DNA of 64,000 nt from Paracoccus aurantiacus (GTDB lineage: Bacteria > Pseudomonadota > Alphaproteobacteria > Rhodobacterales > Rhodobacteraceae): contig NZ_VOPL01000001.1 of assembly GCF_007993065.1 (NCBI RefSeq), positions 248,001 through 312,000 on the forward strand, read 5' to 3'. The notes below the pieces were generated by a model, which was not told the DNA's origin, made no database searches, and worked only from the letters and a program-made list of their open reading frames with translations. The translations under genes and the position numbers were made by a program. Every line of letters starts with the position of its first letter. The stretch's first letter is position 1. This document shows positions 45,872 through 55,373 of the stretch, piece after piece.

Positions 45872-47683
45872 ATGAGCCAGTATACCCTCAACCTCATCTT
45901 TATCGGCATCAGCTTCGCGATCTATATCTTCATCGCGATCTGGGCGCGGGCGGGTTCGACCAGCGAATTCTACGCCGCGAACCGGGGCGTCAGCCCGGTG
46001 ATGAACGGGATGGCGACGGCGGCAGACTGGATGTCGGCGGCGTCGTTCATTTCGATGGCTGGCCTGATCGCTTTCACCGGCTATGACAACTCTACCTATC
46101 TGATGGGCTGGACCGGCGGCTATGTTCTGCTGGCGCTGCTGCTGGCGCCATATCTGCGCAAGTTCGGCAAGTTCACCGTGCCGGAATTCATCGGCGACCG
46201 CTTCTATTCGCGCACCGCGCGGATCATCGGGGTGGTCTGTCTGCTCATCATCTCGATCACCTATGTGATCGGGCAGATGACCGGCGTCGGCGTCACCTTC
46301 TCTCGTTATCTGGAGGTGTCAAATTCGACCGGGCTGTGGATCGGTGCGGCGCTTGTGTTCTGTTACGCCGTGCTGGGCGGTATGAAGGGCATCACCTATA
46401 CGCAGGTGGCGCAATATGTCGTGCTGATTATCGCCTACACCATCCCGGCGATCTTCATCGCGCTGCAACTGACCGGGCATGTGCTGCCACAGACGGGTCT
46501 GTTCGGCTCGCTGTCCGGCGGTGACACGAAGTTCCTGGCCAAGCTTGACCAGGTGGTCACGGATCTGGGCTTTGCCAACTATACCGGGCATCACAAATCC
46601 ACGCTGGACATGGTTCTGTTCACGCTGGCGCTGATGATCGGCACGGCGGGCCTGCCGCATGTCATCATCCGCTTCTTCACTGTGCCGAAAGTGTCTGATG
46701 CGCGGTCTTCGGCAGGCTGGGCGCTGGTGTTCATCGCACTGCTTTACACGGTCGCGCCGGCCGTTGGTGCGATGTCGCGCTTTAACCTGACCGCCACCAT
46801 GTGGCCCGGTGCCAAGACCGGCGAAACCTACAGCCAGCCGGCCGTATCGCTCGATGCGATCGAGAATGCGCCGGAACTGGAATGGATGCGCAACTGGCAG
46901 GTGACCGGCCTTCTGGGATGGGAGGACAAAAACGGCGATGGCCTGATCCAGTACTATAACGACAAGGCCGAACCCGGCGAGGCGCTGGCGGCAACGATTG
47001 CCGAACAGAATCTGCAGGGCAACGAACTGCCAACCGTGAACAACGACATCATGGTTCTGGCCAACCCGGAAATCGCCAACCTTCCGGGCTGGGTCATCGC
47101 CATTGTCGCGGCAGGCGGTCTGGCGGCTGCATTGTCGACGGCGGCAGGTCTGCTGCTGGCGATTTCGGGCGCTGTGTCGCACGACCTTGTCAAAGGCTGG
47201 CTGGCACCAGAGATCAGCGAGAAGGGCGAGCTGATGGCCGCCCGCGTCTCGATGGCGGTGTCGATCCTTGTGGCGACGATCCTCGGGCTGAACCCGCCGG
47301 GCTTTGCGGCGCAGACCGTGGCGCTTGCCTTCGGGCTTGCGGCATCCTCGATCTTCCCGGTGCTGATGATGGGGATCTTCTCGACCCGCATCAACAAGCA
47401 GGGTGCGATCTGGGGTATGCTGGCGGGCATCATCTCGACCTTGCTGTATATCTTCACCTACAAGGGCTGGTTCTTCATTTCCGGAACCAACATGCTTGAA
47501 GATACGGCGGCGAACTGGCTGTTCGGCATCTCGCCGGCAAGCTTCGGGGTGATCGGTGCGCTCATCAACTTCGGTGTTGCTTATCTAGTCTCGAACGCCA
47601 CCGAGGAACCGCCGGTCGAAATCGTCGAGTTGGTCGAATCGATCCGTGTTCCGCGCGGGTCGGGTGCCGCTCTCGACCATTGA
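45872..47683 (+). CDS. Sodium/acetate-type symporter (SSS family, VC_2705-like)
   Basis: This 603-residue transporter has about 13 membrane helices. It shows the SSS pattern with FYAANRGVSPVMNGMATAADWMSAASFISMAGLI, TYVIGQMTGVGVTFSRYLEVS and GTAGLPHVIIRFFTVPKVSDARSS. This subfamily needs the DUF4212 protein and is linked to acetate or similar monocarboxylate uptake. The region from about residue 300 to 400 contains a large non-membrane insert. A strong terminator lies 8 bp past the stop. Confidence 0.92.
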   Translation: MSQYTLNLIFIGISFAIYIFIAIWARAGSTSEFYAANRGVSPVMNGMATAADWMSAASFISMAGLIAFTGYDNSTYLMGWTGGYVLLALLLAPYLRKFGKFTVPEFIGDRFYSRTARIIGVVCLLIISITYVIGQMTGVGVTFSRYLEVSNSTGLWIGAALVFCYAVLGGMKGITYTQVAQYVVLIIAYTIPAIFIALQLTGHVLPQTGLFGSLSGGDTKFLAKLDQVVTDLGFANYTGHHKSTLDMVLFTLALMIGTAGLPHVIIRFFTVPKVSDARSSAGWALVFIALLYTVAPAVGAMSRFNLTATMWPGAKTGETYSQPAVSLDAIENAPELEWMRNWQVTGLLGWEDKNGDGLIQYYNDKAEPGEALAATIAEQNLQGNELPTVNNDIMVLANPEIANLPGWVIAIVAAGGLAAALSTAAGLLLAISGAVSHDLVKGWLAPEISEKGELMAARVSMAVSILVATILGLNPPGFAAQTVALAFGLAASSIFPVLMMGIFSTRINKQGAIWGMLAGIISTLLYIFTYKGWFFISGTNMLEDTAANWLFGISPASFGVIGALINFGVAYLVSNATEEPPVEIVELVESIRVPRGSGAALDH

Positions 47684-47690
47684 CAACAAC

Positions 47691-47724
47691 GCCGCGCCCC
47701 CAATGTCCGGGGGCGCGGCATTTT
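47691..47724 (+). terminator. Rho-independent terminator of the symporter operon
   Basis: A perfect 11-bp stem (GCCGCGCCCCC / GGGGGCGCGGC, 7-nt loop) is followed by ATTTT, between the symporter stop and the regulator gene. Confidence 0.85.
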
Positions 47725-47739
47725 CCGAACAGGGCCGGT

Positions 47740-49572
47740 ATGGACGACATCACCACATTCATTTCCGCGCTGCATCCCTATGATACGCTGCCGGAGGACG
47801 AGCTGGCCCGTGTGGCCAGTTCCTTCGCCCGCAGCGCGCACAAGGCAGGCGATACGATCTATCGCCACGGCCAGCCGCTGGACGGGCTTTACGTCGTCGA
47901 AAGTGGCGCGGTCAGGATCACCGACCAGAACGGCGCGCCGGTTTCTATACTGGAACGCGGCAACAGCTTCGGAGAGCGCGGGCTGGTTTCCGACGGGCGC
48001 GCCGCGACAAACGCGCGGATGGAACGGGACGGCACGATTCTGCTGCTGCCCGCGGCCGAGTATCATCGTCTGATCGCTGAAAGCCCGGCTTTCGCGCGCT
48101 TCTTCGACAGGGGGCGTCGCGGGCGGGGGCGCGATCTGCGCGCCGAAAGCGGCGGTGCCGATTTCGCGTTGCTCAAGGTGTCGGATATCCTGACGCGCAA
48201 GCCGGTTGCGACCGGGCCGGACACGCCGATTGCCGAAGCCGCGCGCATGATGCGCGAGGCAGGCGTATCCTCGCTTGGCATCACGGATGACGCGGGCGGG
48301 CTGCTGGGACTGGTCACGATCCGCGACATGTCGAACCGCGTGGTGGCCGAAGGGATGAACAGCGCGCATCCCGTGTCCGAGATCATGACACGCGAGCCGA
48401 TCACCCTTTCGCCCGGCGATCTGGGATCGGACGTGCTGCACGCGATGATGGAACGTCGGATCGGTCATCTGCCCATCGTTGCAGGCGGGCGGCTTGTGGG
48501 GATGATAACCCAGACCGATCTGACAAGGGTTCAGTCCGTTTCAAGTTCGATCCTGATCCGCGACCTGGCGAGTGCGCCGAGCGTGGCGGATATGGCCGAT
48601 GTCACCGCGCGCATTCCCGACCTGCTGGTCAGCCTTGTCGCCGCGCATCAGCGGCACGAGGTGGTGACGCGCCTTATCACCGACATCGCCGATGCGGTGA
48701 CGCGTCGTCTTCTGGCAATGGCCGTGGAAAGGCTGGGCCCTGCGCCGGCCGGCTGGCTGTGGGCGGCATGCGGAAGCCAGGGAAGGCAGGATCAGACAGG
48801 GCTGAGCGATCAGGACAATGTCCTGATCCTGGCAGATGACGCCGATGCCCACGACCCGTGGTTCGCAGATCTGGCGCGGTTCGTCAGCGACGGGCTGAAC
48901 GAATGCGGCTATGTCTATTGTCCGGGCGACATGATGGCGACGAACCCACGCTGGCGACAGCCGCGCAAGGTCTGGCGCAGCTATTTCGCCGACTGGATCG
49001 CGAACCCCTCGCCCGAGGCGCAGATGCTGGCCTCTGTCATGTTCGACCTGCGCGCCATCGGCGGGGATGCAGCGCTGCTGGACGGGTTGCAGGCCGAGAC
49101 GCTGGCGATGGCGTCGAAGAATTCCATCTTCGTGGCGCATATGGTTTCGAATTCGATGAAACATCAGCCGCCGCTTGGCCTGTTGCGCGGTTTTGCGACG
49201 ATACGTTCGGGCGAGCATCAGGGGCATATCGACATGAAGATGAACGGCGTTGTCCCGGTGGCCGATCTGGCACGGGTCTATGCGCTGAAGGGGCAGCTTG
49301 CGCCCGTCAATACACGCGCACGCCTTCTGGCTGCCGAGGATGCGGGCGTGATTTCTGGCCGGGGGGCGCGTGACCTGATCGCGGCCTATGACCTGATCCA
49401 GACGCTGCGACTTGAAAATCAGGCGCATCTGGCGAAGGCAGGGCGCAGACCCGACAACTATCTGTCGCCCTCGGATCTGCCCGATTTCGAACGCAGCCAT
49501 TTGCGGGACGCATTCGTGGTTGTCAGGACGATGCAATCTGCACTTGGGCAGGGAAAAGGAGCGCTCGGATGA
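47740..49572 (+). CDS. cNMP-binding/CBS/DUF294 nucleotidyltransferase-like regulator
   Basis: This 610-residue protein has an N-terminal cyclic-nucleotide-binding domain (about 5-125), two CBS repeats (about 145-275), and a DUF294 nucleotidyltransferase-like domain with GSQGRQDQTGLSDQDN at 345-360. This carries the Gly-Ser and two metal-type Asp. A DUF294 C-terminal helical domain (about 470-605) follows. This architecture is typical next to VC_2705-type acetate symporters and is proposed to regulate them through nucleotides. The start codon is 20 bases after the end of the symporter terminator stem. It overlaps the next gene by 4 bases. Confidence 0.88.
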   Translation: MDDITTFISALHPYDTLPEDELARVASSFARSAHKAGDTIYRHGQPLDGLYVVESGAVRITDQNGAPVSILERGNSFGERGLVSDGRAATNARMERDGTILLLPAAEYHRLIAESPAFARFFDRGRRGRGRDLRAESGGADFALLKVSDILTRKPVATGPDTPIAEAARMMREAGVSSLGITDDAGGLLGLVTIRDMSNRVVAEGMNSAHPVSEIMTREPITLSPGDLGSDVLHAMMERRIGHLPIVAGGRLVGMITQTDLTRVQSVSSSILIRDLASAPSVADMADVTARIPDLLVSLVAAHQRHEVVTRLITDIADAVTRRLLAMAVERLGPAPAGWLWAACGSQGRQDQTGLSDQDNVLILADDADAHDPWFADLARFVSDGLNECGYVYCPGDMMATNPRWRQPRKVWRSYFADWIANPSPEAQMLASVMFDLRAIGGDAALLDGLQAETLAMASKNSIFVAHMVSNSMKHQPPLGLLRGFATIRSGEHQGHIDMKMNGVVPVADLARVYALKGQLAPVNTRARLLAAEDAGVISGRGARDLIAAYDLIQTLRLENQAHLAKAGRRPDNYLSPSDLPDFERSHLRDAFVVVRTMQSALGQGKGALG

Positions 49573-50072
49573 ATTCGATGAGCGGTATCGGCTGGGATCT
49601 GCTGGGGACGCTGGCGGTCGGTGTCGGCGCTGCGGCGCTGTTGTTTGCGGCCCTGCACGCGGCGCGCGCGGCGGGGCGTCCGCTGCCGCGCTGGCTGCTG
49701 CCCGCCGGCATCGGCATCTCGATGATCGCCTTTGCCACATGGAACGAATACAGCTGGGCCGGCAGGGTCAGGGCACAGCTTCCCGAACGGGTGGCGGTCG
49801 TGGCCGAGGGCAGCACGACATCCGCGCTGCGCCCCTGGACTTATCTCTCAGCCCCGACATCTCGCCTGGCGCTGATAGATCCCGAAGCTGTGCGCGACGA
49901 TGCGGACGGCATTCGTGTTGCGCCGGTGATGCTGGTGCAACGATGGAAGCGAAGCATGACCGTCGAACAGGGCGTCGATTGCACCGACCGGCGCATAAGA
50001 CCGCCGGACGGCGATTGGCAGCCCGCGCCCGAGGGCGACCCGACAATCGCGGCAGTCTGCAAGGGAGGCTAG
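49569..50072 (+). CDS. Unknown membrane protein in the acetate locus
   Basis: I do not recognise this 167-residue protein. It has two hydrophobic segments (about 8-33 and 42-62) followed by a soluble domain with two Cys (about 138 and 163). It is coupled to the regulator upstream (ATGA) and lies 2 bp before the receiver gene. The likely topology puts the C-terminal domain outside the membrane. A partner role with the sensor/exonuclease protein is a guess. Confidence 0.7.
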   Translation: MNSMSGIGWDLLGTLAVGVGAAALLFAALHAARAAGRPLPRWLLPAGIGISMIAFATWNEYSWAGRVRAQLPERVAVVAEGSTTSALRPWTYLSAPTSRLALIDPEAVRDDADGIRVAPVMLVQRWKRSMTVEQGVDCTDRRIRPPDGDWQPAPEGDPTIAAVCKGG

Positions 50073-50074
50073 AC

Positions 50075-50449
50075 ATGGCCCGCGTCATGGTGATCGAGGA
50101 TGAGGAAAATATCGCCATCGCGCTCGATTTCCTGCTGACGCGCGACGGCCACGATCACAGCCGTCTTGCAACCGGCGCAGGCGCGATCGAAGCGGTGCGT
50201 GTGGCGCAGCCCGACCTCGTGCTGCTTGATGTGATGCTGCCCGAAGTCTCTGGCTATCAGATCGTGCAGGATCTTCGTGCCGACCCGATGCTGAAGGGCG
50301 TCCGCGTGCTGATGATGACGGCGCGCGGATCGGCGATGGAACGGCGCAAGGGGCTGGCTCTTGGTGCCGACGGTTTCATCGCCAAGCCGTTCGAGCTGGC
50401 AGAACTGCGCGCGGAAATGGCGCGGGTGCTGGAAGGCGCGGCCCGATGA
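50075..50449 (+). CDS. Single-domain response regulator
   Basis: This 124-residue protein is a lone receiver domain. It has acidic E8/D9, phospho-acceptor Asp52 (VLLDVMLPEVSG) and Lys104 (FIAKPFEL), with no output domain. It starts two bases after the stop of the preceding gene, with GGGAGG upstream, and overlaps the following sensor/exonuclease gene by 4 bases. It probably receives phosphate or a signal from, or controls, that membrane protein. Confidence 0.9.
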   Translation: MARVMVIEDEENIAIALDFLLTRDGHDHSRLATGAGAIEAVRVAQPDLVLLDVMLPEVSGYQIVQDLRADPMLKGVRVLMMTARGSAMERRKGLALGADGFIAKPFELAELRAEMARVLEGAAR

Positions 50450-52425
50450 ACGCCCGCTCGCTGCGGCTGCGGGTTCTGCTTCTTTTCGCAGGTCTCGCCG
50501 GCGGGCTGATCGCGGTTGTTGCGCTCGCCGAATTTGTGGGCCGACGGGTGCTGATCGCTGCTGCCGAGGATGCAGGGGCGTCTATGCCGGGGCTGGGCGA
50601 TGCGCTGGCGCTGATGGCGCTGATCGCATGCCTTGGCGTCGCGGGCCTTGTCACGCTGATCTGGTATTTCTTCGATACGCATGTTGCGCGCCCCATCGAA
50701 ATGCTGGCAGGGCGGATTCTGACCGGGACGCCGCCGGAAAAGGGCGAGGGGCGCTATCTGGCCGATCTCGCGCCTGCTGCGCGCGCGGCGGCCGCCAGCC
50801 AGGCCGCTGCCCGCGCCGATCTTGCCGCCGCGCTGGATGCCCATGCCGGTGCGATGGCGCATGAAACCTCGATTCTTGAAGGGATATTGTCCGATATCGG
50901 CGCGGGTGCGGTGCTTGCGGATGCGCAGGGCAGGGTGCTGTTCTATAACGCTGCGGCTGCGCAACTTCTTCCCGGACTGGGGCTCGATCACCCGCTGTCG
51001 CGCTATTTCGCTGGTGGCGGACTGGCGGCTGCGCAGGACCGCATCGAAGCCGGTGCGAACGCAACCGATGTTGCGCTGACCGGGGCTGACGGCAAAAGGC
51101 TGAGCGGGCGGATGCGGCCCCTGGCCGAGCAGGAGGGGGGAACCGTCCTGATCCTGCGCCCCGCCAGACGAGAGCCGGTGCCACCCCGCGCGGCGATCGA
51201 AGAACTGCGCGCCAGCGCCGCGGCGCTGACACCGCTGCTTGCGGAAGTCTCGTGCGAGATGCCCCCGCGCATCGCGCAGGCGCTAAGCGCCTCCGCGCAG
51301 CGGCTGACATCTGCACTGCGCGATTTGGAGACGTCGCTTTACCCCGGTGCGCCGCGCCAAAGACGCGTTGCGGCAGAGGAACTCGCCCGCGGTATTGGCC
51401 TGCCGCTTGGTGCCGTCGCGCCGGTCACGCTCGCTGCGGATGGGTGGCAGGTGGGCGGGCTGCTGGTCGCGCTCGGCCAGCGGCTTGCGGAGGCCGGGCG
51501 CACGCCCACGGCAGCGATATCGACGGATGGGTCTGAAGCGCTGCTGAGCCTGAGCTGGCCGGGGCCAGTCCTGCCGATGGACCTGCTGGAGGACTGGCTG
51601 AAAGCCTCCCCGGACAGCGGCATGCCGTCGCTAACGGGCGAGGATATTCTTGCCGCGCATGGCACCACGATGTGGTCCGAACCGGACCCCGAGAATACCG
51701 AACGTGCGCGCCTGGTCCTGCCGCTGGTGATTTCCGACGCCGCGCAGGCAGCGCGACCGGCCGTGACATACGACTTCGCGATTGCCGGGCATGGCGCGCC
51801 GGATATGCGACCGCTCTCGCAATTGACCTGCGTCGTCTTCGATACCGAAACCACGGGCCTCGCGCTGTCGGACCGTATTGTGCAGATTGCGGGCCTGCGG
51901 ATTGCCGGCGGCAAACTGACCGGAGAGCAGTTCGATACGCTGGTCGATCCGGGCCGCCCGGTCCCCCCGGCCTCGACCGAGATTCACGGCATCACCGATG
52001 CGATGGTTGCGGGCGCGCCCGACCTGCGCACGGCCCTGCGCGGATTTCACCATTTCTCGGAAGGCGCGGTGCTGATCGCACATAACGCGCCGTTCGATAT
52101 GGGCCTGCTTCGCCGCGCCGAGGGTGAAACCGGGCAGCATTTTCCGAACCGCGTCATGGATACGGTTCTGCTGTCGGCGATGATATGGGGGCAGGGGGTC
52201 GTCCACAGCCTTGATGCGATATGCGAAAGGCTCGGCATCGACCTGCCCGCCGATCAGCGCCATACCGCGATGGGCGATGCGACAGCCACGGCGCAGGCCT
52301 ATCTGCGCATGATCCCCGCACTGGAGGCGAAGGGCATCACCCGGTTCGAACATGTGCTGGCGCAGTCGCGGAACTACCGACGCCTGCTGAGCGATGCGAA
52401 CCTTGCCTCGGCCCACGGCAACTGA
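50446..52425 (+). CDS. Membrane sensor fused to a DEDDh 3'-5' exonuclease (DnaQ-like)
   Basis: This 659-residue protein has two membrane helices (about 10-30 and 50-75), a HAMP/PAS-like region (about 80-240, with AVLADAQGRVLFYNAAAAQLLPGLG as the PAS core), and a middle region to about 440 that resembles a degenerate histidine kinase. I see no His box or N box there. The C-terminus (465-630) is a complete DEDDh exonuclease: D466, E468, D551, H606, D611, with FDTETTGL and RHTAMGDATATAQ. DnaQ-like exonucleases in acetate-symporter loci are known; the fusion to a membrane sensor is unusual. It is coupled to the receiver protein upstream. Confidence 0.85.
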   Translation: MNARSLRLRVLLLFAGLAGGLIAVVALAEFVGRRVLIAAAEDAGASMPGLGDALALMALIACLGVAGLVTLIWYFFDTHVARPIEMLAGRILTGTPPEKGEGRYLADLAPAARAAAASQAAARADLAAALDAHAGAMAHETSILEGILSDIGAGAVLADAQGRVLFYNAAAAQLLPGLGLDHPLSRYFAGGGLAAAQDRIEAGANATDVALTGADGKRLSGRMRPLAEQEGGTVLILRPARREPVPPRAAIEELRASAAALTPLLAEVSCEMPPRIAQALSASAQRLTSALRDLETSLYPGAPRQRRVAAEELARGIGLPLGAVAPVTLAADGWQVGGLLVALGQRLAEAGRTPTAAISTDGSEALLSLSWPGPVLPMDLLEDWLKASPDSGMPSLTGEDILAAHGTTMWSEPDPENTERARLVLPLVISDAAQAARPAVTYDFAIAGHGAPDMRPLSQLTCVVFDTETTGLALSDRIVQIAGLRIAGGKLTGEQFDTLVDPGRPVPPASTEIHGITDAMVAGAPDLRTALRGFHHFSEGAVLIAHNAPFDMGLLRRAEGETGQHFPNRVMDTVLLSAMIWGQGVVHSLDAICERLGIDLPADQRHTAMGDATATAQAYLRMIPALEAKGITRFEHVLAQSRNYRRLLSDANLASAHGN

Positions 52426-52434
52426 GGGATCGCG

Positions 52435-53253
52435 CTAGCGGCCAAGCTTGGCGTGAACCTCGTCAAGATCGACCTCGCCCTTTGGAAGCTTGTTGTCGGG
52501 ATCGTCGAAATCGTAGCGGAAAAGCTGGAAATCCTTCTTGTAGATTTCCCAGATCAGATGGCGCGACAGGTCGTCGAAATATTCGCTGACCTTATGTGCG
52601 CGTTTCGGGCCGTGGCCTTCGGATTCGTTGAAACGCGGGACGCTTTGCACATCCAGATCTACCGGCGTTTCGGCTGCATCCAGAACCTTCTGAATGCCTT
52701 CGTTGAATTTCTCGGTAAAGAAGATCTGATCGTAGCGACCGCCATTGACGATGAAGGTCGAGATATGGCCCGACATTGCCGACCAGTGGATGTCCGGCTC
52801 CATCGGGCGGCGCCAGCGGATGGTGTCGCGCGCGAACAGCAGAAAGCGGCGGAAGCTGCGGATCTGGTCGAAGTCGAAATCATTTTCGGGGCTGCCGACC
52901 TCGATTCCGTATTTCTGGATAAGCTGCGGCACCAGATTGCCGCGATAGCGCTTGCCGTTGCGCTGGATGCCGGCGATCTTGTCGAAGAACGAGGACAGGA
53001 TACGGGCATAGGGATTGCGCACGCAGGTAAAGGTCACACCCTTTCGCGCATGGACGGCGTCTTCGATGGGCTTCTGGCTTTCCTCTTGCGCCCATTTGTG
53101 CAGCCCGGCCGTGCTGTCATGGATGTCGCCGTCGAAATACTGGCCATGATCGGAATAATACATGATCTGACCGATGGTCGAACAGGCGCATTTCGGCACG
53201 ACGCGATAGACCAAGCTTTCGCTTTCGGTCATCCATGTTCCCGGAAAACCCAT
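52435..53253 (-). CDS. Sulfotransferase family protein
   Basis: This ~272-residue protein has the PAPS-binding motifs: VVPKCACSTIGQI (5'-phosphosulfate loop) and CVRNPYARILSSFFDK (3'-phosphate motif). This is the pattern of carbohydrate/chondroitin-type sulfotransferases (PF03567). It would transfer sulfate from PAPS to a glycan. The start is uncertain: Met at 53289, 53253 or 53232 are all in frame; I prefer 53253 because it keeps MGFPGTWM and has a GGTGGGG upstream. It is divergent from a glycosyltransferase gene, about 137 bp apart. Confidence 0.8.
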   Translation of the reverse strand: MGFPGTWMTESESLVYRVVPKCACSTIGQIMYYSDHGQYFDGDIHDSTAGLHKWAQEESQKPIEDAVHARKGVTFTCVRNPYARILSSFFDKIAGIQRNGKRYRGNLVPQLIQKYGIEVGSPENDFDFDQIRSFRRFLLFARDTIRWRRPMEPDIHWSAMSGHISTFIVNGGRYDQIFFTEKFNEGIQKVLDAAETPVDLDVQSVPRFNESEGHGPKRAHKVSEYFDDLSRHLIWEIYKKDFQLFRYDFDDPDNKLPKGEVDLDEVHAKLGR

Positions 53254-53390
53254 GCCCAAACCCCACCAATCACCGCCGCCTTGCGGCATCTGTCAAAATC
53301 GTTAGAGACACAAAGCAGATTACGACAGCGTTTTCAACGTGCGGCACGGTCCCCAAACGCCTAAAATCATATTCTTATCAGCGGAGCGTC

Positions 53391-54968
53391 ATGCCCAAGA
53401 TCGCGTTCATCCTGCTTGCCCACAAGGACCCTGCCGGCATCATCGCGCAGGCCGAACGGCTAAGCGCGACCGGCGATTTCGTGGCGATCCATTTTGATGC
53501 GCGATCTTCCGGTGCCGATTTCGACCGTATCCGCACCGCGCTGTCACCGAACCCGAACATCACCTTTGCAACCCGGCGGCACAAATGCGGATGGGGTGAG
53601 TGGTCGCTGGTCGCAGCCACGCTGGATACCGTGCGCGCAGCGGTCGCGGCCTTTCCGTCTGCGACGCATTTCTACATGCTTTCAGGCGATTGCATGCCCA
53701 TCAAATCGGCGGAATACGCACGGGCGTTTCTGGATGCCGAAGATGTCGATTATATCGAAAGCGTGGATTTTTTCGCCTCGGACTGGATCAAGACCGGCAT
53801 GCAGGAGGACCGGCTGATCTATCGGCACTGGTTCAACGAGCGCAGCCAGCCCCGGCGATTTTATCTCAGCTATGAGTTTCAGAAGCGCTTCGGACTGACG
53901 CGGAAGGTGCCCGAACAGCTTGAGATGATGATCGGCAGCCAATGGTGGTGCCTCAGGCGCGAGACGATCGAAAAGCTGCTGGATTTCTGCGCGGCGAACC
54001 GCGACGTCATGCGCTTCTTCTCGACCACCTGGATACCTGACGAGACATTCTTCCAGACGCTCGTGCGCCATGTCGTGCCCCGCGCCGAGATCAGGTCGCG
54101 AACGCTCACCTATCTGATCTTCACCGATTACGGCATGCCGGTGGTGTTCTGCAACGACCACTATGACATGCTGCTGGGGCAGGATTACCTGTTCGCGCGA
54201 AAGATCAGCCCCGAAGCCGCCGAACTGAAGGAACGTCTCGGTGCGCTCTGGCAGGAGACGGGGCTGCATTTCGCGATTTCAGGCGAAGGCAAGTCGCTGT
54301 TCCGCTTCCTGACCGGTCGCGGTCGCGTGGGACGGCGCTTCGCGCCTCGGTTCTGGGAAACCGAGGCCTCGATGGGGCGCGAAAGCAGACTGCTTATCAT
54401 CGTGGCGAAGAAATGGCATGTGGCCAAGCGCCTGACCGAAGCGATCCGGCGTCACACCGATATTCCTGCCGTCGACTATCTGTTCAACGAACGCGAAGCG
54501 AACCTGCCGGATCTTGGCGGGGTGGAGACGAGCGTTTCCAAACGCCTGCGTCACCGGCGCGCGCTGATCCGGCTGCTGATGGATGAATTCGGCGATGCGC
54601 GACTGGCCATCTGTGCCGATCCTTCGGCGCTGGATTTCGTTCTGGATTTCGCCAGCGACAAAAGCGACACGCGGGTGCTGTATCTCGATACCGAGTTCAA
54701 CAATGACTATCTGCGGGGCCATGTCCGCCGCGTCGGGCTGGCGAATGAATCGACACCGCCCGATGTGGTCGAACGGCTTTTGCCGGTGGTGCGAAGCGAC
54801 CTGACCCATGAGGCGGATCGCTTGCGCGACATGGGCTTTGCACATTACTTCGAGATCAGCGAGAAACGGGGCGCAAAGCGCAACGCTTCGGTCCTTGCGG
54901 CGTTTCTGGATGTGGATGAAGATCTGGCGCTGCGTATCGTCTCGACGCCGCATCTGTTTGAAGACTGA
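53391..54968 (+). CDS. Core-2/I-branching beta-1,6-N-acetylglucosaminyltransferase family protein
   Basis: This 525-residue protein has an N-terminal GT14-type glycosyltransferase domain (about 1-280): FILLAHKDP, FYMLSGDCMPIKS, and GSQWWCLRRETIEKLLDF. A C-terminal domain (about 330-525) matches the DUF5928-type extension seen in this group. It would add beta-1,6-GlcNAc to a polysaccharide or surface glycan, and the neighbouring sulfotransferase may sulfate it (inference). There is no signal peptide, so it acts on the cytoplasmic face. GGAG lies 4-5 bp before the ATG. Confidence 0.85.
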   Translation: MPKIAFILLAHKDPAGIIAQAERLSATGDFVAIHFDARSSGADFDRIRTALSPNPNITFATRRHKCGWGEWSLVAATLDTVRAAVAAFPSATHFYMLSGDCMPIKSAEYARAFLDAEDVDYIESVDFFASDWIKTGMQEDRLIYRHWFNERSQPRRFYLSYEFQKRFGLTRKVPEQLEMMIGSQWWCLRRETIEKLLDFCAANRDVMRFFSTTWIPDETFFQTLVRHVVPRAEIRSRTLTYLIFTDYGMPVVFCNDHYDMLLGQDYLFARKISPEAAELKERLGALWQETGLHFAISGEGKSLFRFLTGRGRVGRRFAPRFWETEASMGRESRLLIIVAKKWHVAKRLTEAIRRHTDIPAVDYLFNEREANLPDLGGVETSVSKRLRHRRALIRLLMDEFGDARLAICADPSALDFVLDFASDKSDTRVLYLDTEFNNDYLRGHVRRVGLANESTPPDVVERLLPVVRSDLTHEADRLRDMGFAHYFEISEKRGAKRNASVLAAFLDVDEDLALRIVSTPHLFED

Positions 54969-54989
54969 CTGCCCGTGAAGGAGATGCCG

Positions 54990-55373
54990 ATGCCCCATGA
55001 TTATGACGACAGCAATATTTTCGCGCGCATTCTGCGTGGCGAGATTCCTAATGATACCGTGCTGGAAACCGAACATACGCTGGCTTTTCGGGATATCCAG
55101 CCCAAGGCGCCAAGCCATGTTCTCGTGATCCCGAAGGGCAAATACGTCACGTTTGACGACTTTGCCGAGAATGCCTCACCCGAGGAAATCACCGATTTCT
55201 TGCGGGCCTGCGCGCAGATCGCCAAGGCCGAGGGGTTATCGACGGCCGAGGGCGGTCACGGCTTTCGCGCCATCACAAATGCCGGAAGCGACGGCGTGCA
55301 GGAAGTGCCGCATTTTCACCTGCACATCCTCGGTGGGCGCGTAATGGGTCCGATGGTGCTGGTGCCCGCCTGA
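54990..55373 (+). CDS. HIT family hydrolase
   Basis: This 127-residue protein has the HIT motif VPHFHLHILGG, where the His triad is HxHxH. It also has IFARILRGEIPN at the start, typical of the HinT/PKCI group. It would hydrolyse purine nucleoside phosphoramidates such as AMP-Lys. The ATG at 54990 follows AAGGAG by 6 bp. It lies just after the glycosyltransferase gene. Confidence 0.94.
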   Translation: MPHDYDDSNIFARILRGEIPNDTVLETEHTLAFRDIQPKAPSHVLVIPKGKYVTFDDFAENASPEEITDFLRACAQIAKAEGLSTAEGGHGFRAITNAGSDGVQEVPHFHLHILGGRVMGPMVLVPA

